A stretch of DNA of 14,712 bases from Bacillota bacterium (GTDB lineage: Bacteria > Bacillota > Clostridia > Christensenellales > Aristaeellaceae), in contig JAEZHK010000066.1 in assembly GCA_023416655.1 (NCBI GenBank), forward strand, positions 1 to 14,712, read 5' to 3'. Under the pieces are notes generated by a model, which saw only the letters and a program-made list of their open reading frames with translations, was not told the DNA's origin and did no database searches. Shown here piece by piece: positions 12,199 to 14,712 of the stretch. A program made the translations under genes and the position numbers. Position 1 is the first letter of the stretch, and each line of letters starts with the position of its first letter.

Positions 12199-12876
12199 TC
12201 AGACGACCAGCCCGCCGTGGAAGCGGCACTCGTACACCTTTACGCCCTCTGAGAAAATTTCCTCGTAGCCCTCGAACCAGTCGAAGTCGCCGCTCACCAG
12301 GCAGTGGTAGCTGTACGCGCCGCGCTGGTACAATTGGGGGCCGCGGAAGGGCCTGTCCCGGGGCACGGCGGCCAGCGCCTCCTTGAGGAAATCGCCGCTA
12401 AACCCCTCGGCCACCACCCGCCCCAGGTAGTTCATGCACCACACAGGCGCGCCGCCTACCCACAGCGCCTCCTCGCCGCCGAACTTCTCGCCGCCGAGGT
12501 AGGTGTCCAGGTAATACAGCTCGCCCTCCCGGTATTCCAGGTCGTGCGAGGCGGGGCGCGACGGCTTCATCTGCGCGCCGTGGCCCGCGTAGGTGGCGCG
12601 CTTCGCGCGAAGCAGAAACGAAGTGAGAGCCTCCCGCTCCGGCGCGGCGGCGCTTACGAGGCGTTCGGCGCATTCGCCCTCCCGCACGAGGGCGTCCAGC
12701 GGCACGCCGTAGAAATCGCAGATTTCCACCAGCTTGTCAAGTTCCGGCACGGCCTTGCCGCTCTCCCACTTGCCCACCGCCTGCCGGGAAACGTTCAGCG
12801 CGTCCGCCAGATCTTCCTGCGAAAGACCCCTGCTTCGCCGGAGCGCGGAAAACTTCTGATCGATCTTCAAATCCAT
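12199..12876 (-). CDS. XRE-family regulator with C-terminal DUF5680 domain
   Basis: This 225-residue protein has an N-terminal helix-turn-helix (residues 5-60, FSALRRSRGLSQEDLADALN, then VSRQAVGKWESGKAVPELDK). The C-terminal half (about 85-225) matches DUF5680: ATYAGHGAQMKPSRPASHDL, YLDTYLGGEKFGGEEALW, VWCMNYLGRVVAEGFSGDFL and GDFDWFEGYEEIF. The domain is common in Firmicutes XRE regulators and probably senses a signal, but which one is unknown. AGGAGG (12884-12879) is 2 bases from the ATG at 12876 and 8 bases from an in-frame TTG at 12870; the ATG is kept because MDLKIDQKF fits the family. An open frame running further upstream to 13353 is not supported. It lies downstream of a flavoprotein gene on the same strand, 143 bases away. 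Confidence 0.9.
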   Translation of the reverse strand: MDLKIDQKFSALRRSRGLSQEDLADALNVSRQAVGKWESGKAVPELDKLVEICDFYGVPLDALVREGECAERLVSAAAPEREALTSFLLRAKRATYAGHGAQMKPSRPASHDLEYREGELYYLDTYLGGEKFGGEEALWVGGAPVWCMNYLGRVVAEGFSGDFLKEALAAVPRDRPFRGPQLYQRGAYSYHCLVSGDFDWFEGYEEIFSEGVKVYECRFHGGLVV

Positions 12877-12918
12877 CCCCTCCTGGGTACAGCATACCGC
12901 AATGAATGCCGCGCCTCC

Positions 12919-12957
12919 ACCAACTGTTGGTAGGTTTTTCCGCAACCTGCGGTTGCG
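12919..12957. promoter_or_regulatory. Two inverted repeats in front of the XRE-DUF5680 gene
   Basis: ACCAAC-T-GTTGGT (12919-12931) is a perfect 13-base dyad about 45 bases upstream of the start, and CGCAACC-TGC-GGTTGCG (12941-12957) is a perfect 7-base-stem hairpin beside it. The first has the size of an XRE operator and may mediate autoregulation. The second could be the end of the flavoprotein transcript, but it has no T tract on the minus strand. Confidence 0.45.
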
Positions 12958-13019
12958 TATCTTGCGCTGCGTGGCTGGGGCGGGATCGTCGGCAGATAGG
13001 ACGCGGGTGCCCGTAACGG

Positions 13020-13592
13020 CTATTGCGGGGCCAAAGCGCAAAGCCCGTTCAGAAGCAGCGCCGCTTCCCTTGCCTTTTGAAGCGCGCGTTCGTCCTCCGC
13101 CGCCGGGCGTTCGTCTGTGTTCAGCGAGAAGATGTTCGCGATGCAGGGCAGCGCGTTCATGGATTTGAACAGCGCGTGGGCGGTGTCCGCGGCCTTCTCC
13201 TCCGTGCGCTTTTCGCCGCCCGCGGTCAAAATCAGCACGCCGTGCTTTTTGCGGATGGCTGGAGCCTCGTTCCGGAAGCGGCGCGCGGCGAAGTAGGGCT
13301 GCACCAGCCGGCTGGCCAGGTTCAATAGCGGCCCGCTCAATTCGCCGAACCACACCGGCGAGGCCAGCACCAGGTTGTCGCAGGATTCAAAGAACGGGTA
13401 GAGCGGCCGGAGCGCGTCGTCCAGGCTGCAGCCCGGCGCTTCCCAGCAGTCCCGGCAGTCGGCGCAGGGGCTGATGCCGTCAAAGCAGCTAAGCTCCAGC
13501 ACCTCCCCGACGAGGTACTTTCGCATCTCACCGGTCAAGATGGCGGTATCGCCCTGCCTTCTGGTCGAACCGTTCAGGATCAGCGTTTTCAT
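13020..13592 (-). CDS. Flavodoxin-fold NAD(P)H oxidoreductase with iron-sulfur-type Cys motif
   Basis: This 190-residue protein of the NADPH-dependent FMN reductase/iron-sulfur flavoprotein group should use FMN to reduce small acceptors. LILNGSTRRQGDT (4-16) is the FMN phosphate-binding loop and LVLASPVWFGELSGPL (75-90) the second flavin contact. C43, C46, C49 and C55 (CADCRDCWEAPGC) match the compact CX2CX2CX4-7C motif that holds a 4Fe-4S cluster in iron-sulfur flavoproteins, so electron transfer is likely. The ATG at 13592 is preferred because GAGG lies five bases upstream; a GTG at 13598 overlaps that site. It is between the toroid protein and the XRE regulator genes, all on the minus strand. 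The natural acceptor is unknown. Confidence 0.88.
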   Translation of the reverse strand: MKTLILNGSTRRQGDTAILTGEMRKYLVGEVLELSCFDGISPCADCRDCWEAPGCSLDDALRPLYPFFESCDNLVLASPVWFGELSGPLLNLASRLVQPYFAARRFRNEAPAIRKKHGVLILTAGGEKRTEEKAADTAHALFKSMNALPCIANIFSLNTDERPAAEDERALQKAREAALLLNGLCALAPQ

Positions 13593-13640
13593 GTCCACCT
13601 CATGCCGCCTCGCGGGGCGCAGACGGTCGTCCCTGTCGTG

Positions 13641-14474
13641 TTACGCCTCCCCGAGGTTTTCAAGGATCTCCCGGTAGCGCCGGGTGGCAAGCTCGCTGGG
13701 CTGGCCCTTTTTGCAGAATTCGAGCGACGCCAGCTTCGGGACCACGCGCTCCACGACCATTTTGCCGTCCACCAACTTCCCCTTCAGCGCTTCGAGGGCC
13801 TCCCGGAAGCGCGGGTCCCCCTTCGCCCGGTCGTAAAAGGACAGGACGTAGACGTAGAGGAACAGGTTGTAGCCGCCGAATGGGTAGGCGGCCTGCATGA
13901 ACAGCGTGCCGATGCCGTAGTGGCAGGGTCCCAGCGGCAGGCGTATCGTCCAGTGGTCCAGCAGGAACTCCACCGCGCGGTCCAGCGCAACGGAATGGTT
14001 CAGGTATGGCGTGAACCGGAAGGCGTCCAGCGCCGTGAGGGTCGGGCCGGGGTTGGAAAACTCCGTCTCCGGCCCCCGGCCGAAGCTGAATTTATTGCAC
14101 TTCCAGCCGCCGTCCGTATGCTGGATGGAGAGGAGGTGTTCGAACGTCTTCTGGAGCCTCGGGTCACCCGCGTACCCCAGGACGCAAAGCGTGCGTGCGG
14201 CGTTTGCTGTGTTGCAGGGGTAGATCGAGCCGCTTGGCGCGGGCCTGAACCGCCCATCCTCCCGCTGCGCGCTGAATATGAGCTCGGCGGTGTCCGTAAG
14301 CACCGGCTCCGATGCTTCCATGCCCAGTTCCCGGAGGAGACAGGCCGATTCCAGCGTCGTGAACGGGCTGCCCTTCTGGAGCTTTCCGTCGGGCGTGGCC
14401 CACAGGTCGCCGCCGTTGTCATGCCGCCGCGCCAGGATTGCCTGAATGTCCGACTCATACCGCTCCCGCACCAT
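13641..14474 (-). CDS. Prenyltransferase/squalene-cyclase-like alpha/alpha-toroid protein
   Basis: This 277-residue protein seems to be a small alpha-barrel of the prenyltransferase and squalene-oxidase repeat type. Repeats such as LIFSAQREDGRFRPAPSG (65-82) and HLLSIQHTDGGWKCN (113-127) resemble QW motifs, and a third, degraded one lies near LDAFRFTPYL (149-158). It lacks the DxDD motif of a full squalene cyclase and is well below half that length, so cyclase activity is doubtful and a binding or other toroid role is as likely. The ATG at 14474 has GGGGAGG five bases upstream. The next gene on the strand, the flavoprotein, begins 48 bases after its stop codon, so the two are probably one unit. 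No signal peptide is visible. Confidence 0.72.
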   Translation of the reverse strand: MVRERYESDIQAILARRHDNGGDLWATPDGKLQKGSPFTTLESACLLRELGMEASEPVLTDTAELIFSAQREDGRFRPAPSGSIYPCNTANAARTLCVLGYAGDPRLQKTFEHLLSIQHTDGGWKCNKFSFGRGPETEFSNPGPTLTALDAFRFTPYLNHSVALDRAVEFLLDHWTIRLPLGPCHYGIGTLFMQAAYPFGGYNLFLYVYVLSFYDRAKGDPRFREALEALKGKLVDGKMVVERVVPKLASLEFCKKGQPSELATRRYREILENLGEA

Positions 14475-14520
14475 GTATGCCTCCCCGCCGCCGTGTTACC
14501 CTTTTTGCATGATACCATGG

Positions 14521-14564
14521 TTTTTGGGAAAAAGAAAGACATGCCTCCGCGTAGGGGAAGCATG
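14521..14564 (-). terminator. Minus-strand intrinsic terminator near the right edge
   Basis: Read on the minus strand, CATGCTTCC (14564-14556) pairs with GGAGGCATG (14548-14540), one pair being a wobble, around a 7-base loop, followed by TCTTTCTTTTT (14539-14529). It implies a minus-strand transcript arriving from beyond the right edge. The toroid gene's own promoter must lie between this point and 14474; TATCAT (14515-14510) is a weak -10 candidate. Confidence 0.75.
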
Positions 14565-14712
14565 CCGCGGAACTTATACCAACTTCAAGCATAAATCACT
14601 CGTTGCGCCGGGTCTTTTTGCGGGCCGCAGTGTCGCCTTCCGCTCAAAATAGCGCTGCTATTCCTCGCTTCGGCTCCTTGCGCCGCATCAAAAATCCCTC
14701 GCCGCTTTGGAG
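14565..14712 (-). other. Non-coding stretch at the right edge, possible third structured element
   Basis: No convincing gene was found. AATAGC-GCT-GCTATT (14648-14662) is a perfect dyad and other short GC-rich repeats lie around it. Read on the minus strand, it precedes the terminator at 14521-14564, so by analogy with families A and B it may be the 3' untranslated repeat of a gene outside the window. Only one copy is present here, so repeat status is a guess. Confidence 0.35.

Noticed and set aside
12877..13353. Long N-terminal extension of the XRE-DUF5680 protein
   Set aside because: It overlaps the flavoprotein gene in another frame and crosses two inverted repeats; the family begins at the helix-turn-helix.

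Overview
The window looks like chromosome of a GC-rich member of the Bacillota (class Clostridia, probably an uncultured gut-type lineage). The inference rests on strong AGGAGG-type ribosome binding sites, TTG and GTG starts, sigma-A-like -35/-10 boxes, a lipoprotein-type metal-binding protein, and clostridial-looking versions of the Zur operon, pyridoxamine kinase, sirtuin and XRE-DUF5680 proteins. No rRNA, tRNA, CRISPR array, transposase or phage gene is visible.

Layout. (1) Positions 1-1447, minus strand: a lacI-type regulator followed by a sugar-binding protein cut by the left edge, with an operator placed over the predicted start of transcription. (2) 1567-4728, plus strand: a zinc uptake operon, znuA-znuC-znuB-zur, behind a strong promoter whose start point carries a Fur-family (Zur-like) palindrome. 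The last gene is the likely regulator, so the operon should repress itself when zinc is sufficient. (3) 5026-7029, plus strand: a pyridoxamine/pyridoxal kinase with its own promoter and terminator, then a two-domain protein joining a peptide-deformylase-like domain to a VOC/glyoxalase domain. (4) 7299-9830: a membrane diguanylate cyclase (minus) divergent from a TetR regulator and a small Cys-rich YkgJ-like protein (plus). (5) 10079-11788: an MBL-fold hydrolase (plus) convergent with a sirtuin (minus), a strong hairpin between them. (6) 12199-14474, minus strand: an alpha/alpha-toroid protein, an iron-sulfur-flavoprotein-like protein and an XRE-DUF5680 regulator.

The most unusual content lies between the genes. 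Family A occurs three times (3273-3461, 4722-4983, 9824-10010). Each copy is a chain of RNA-like hairpins in the orientation of the upstream gene, and in each the first hairpin contains that gene's TGA stop codon. The stem runs back into the last sense codon, and the far arm changes in step with it. UNCG-type tetraloops, a conserved internal mismatch and compensatory changes favour a selected RNA structure. Family B occurs twice (7088-7219 plus, 11919-12048 minus), also downstream of and co-oriented with a gene, and each copy ends next to a terminator-like hairpin. The right edge (14565-14712) may hold a third structured element. The window thus suggests a genome in which 3' untranslated regions are colonised by modular structured repeats, two of them inside or next to the zinc operon.
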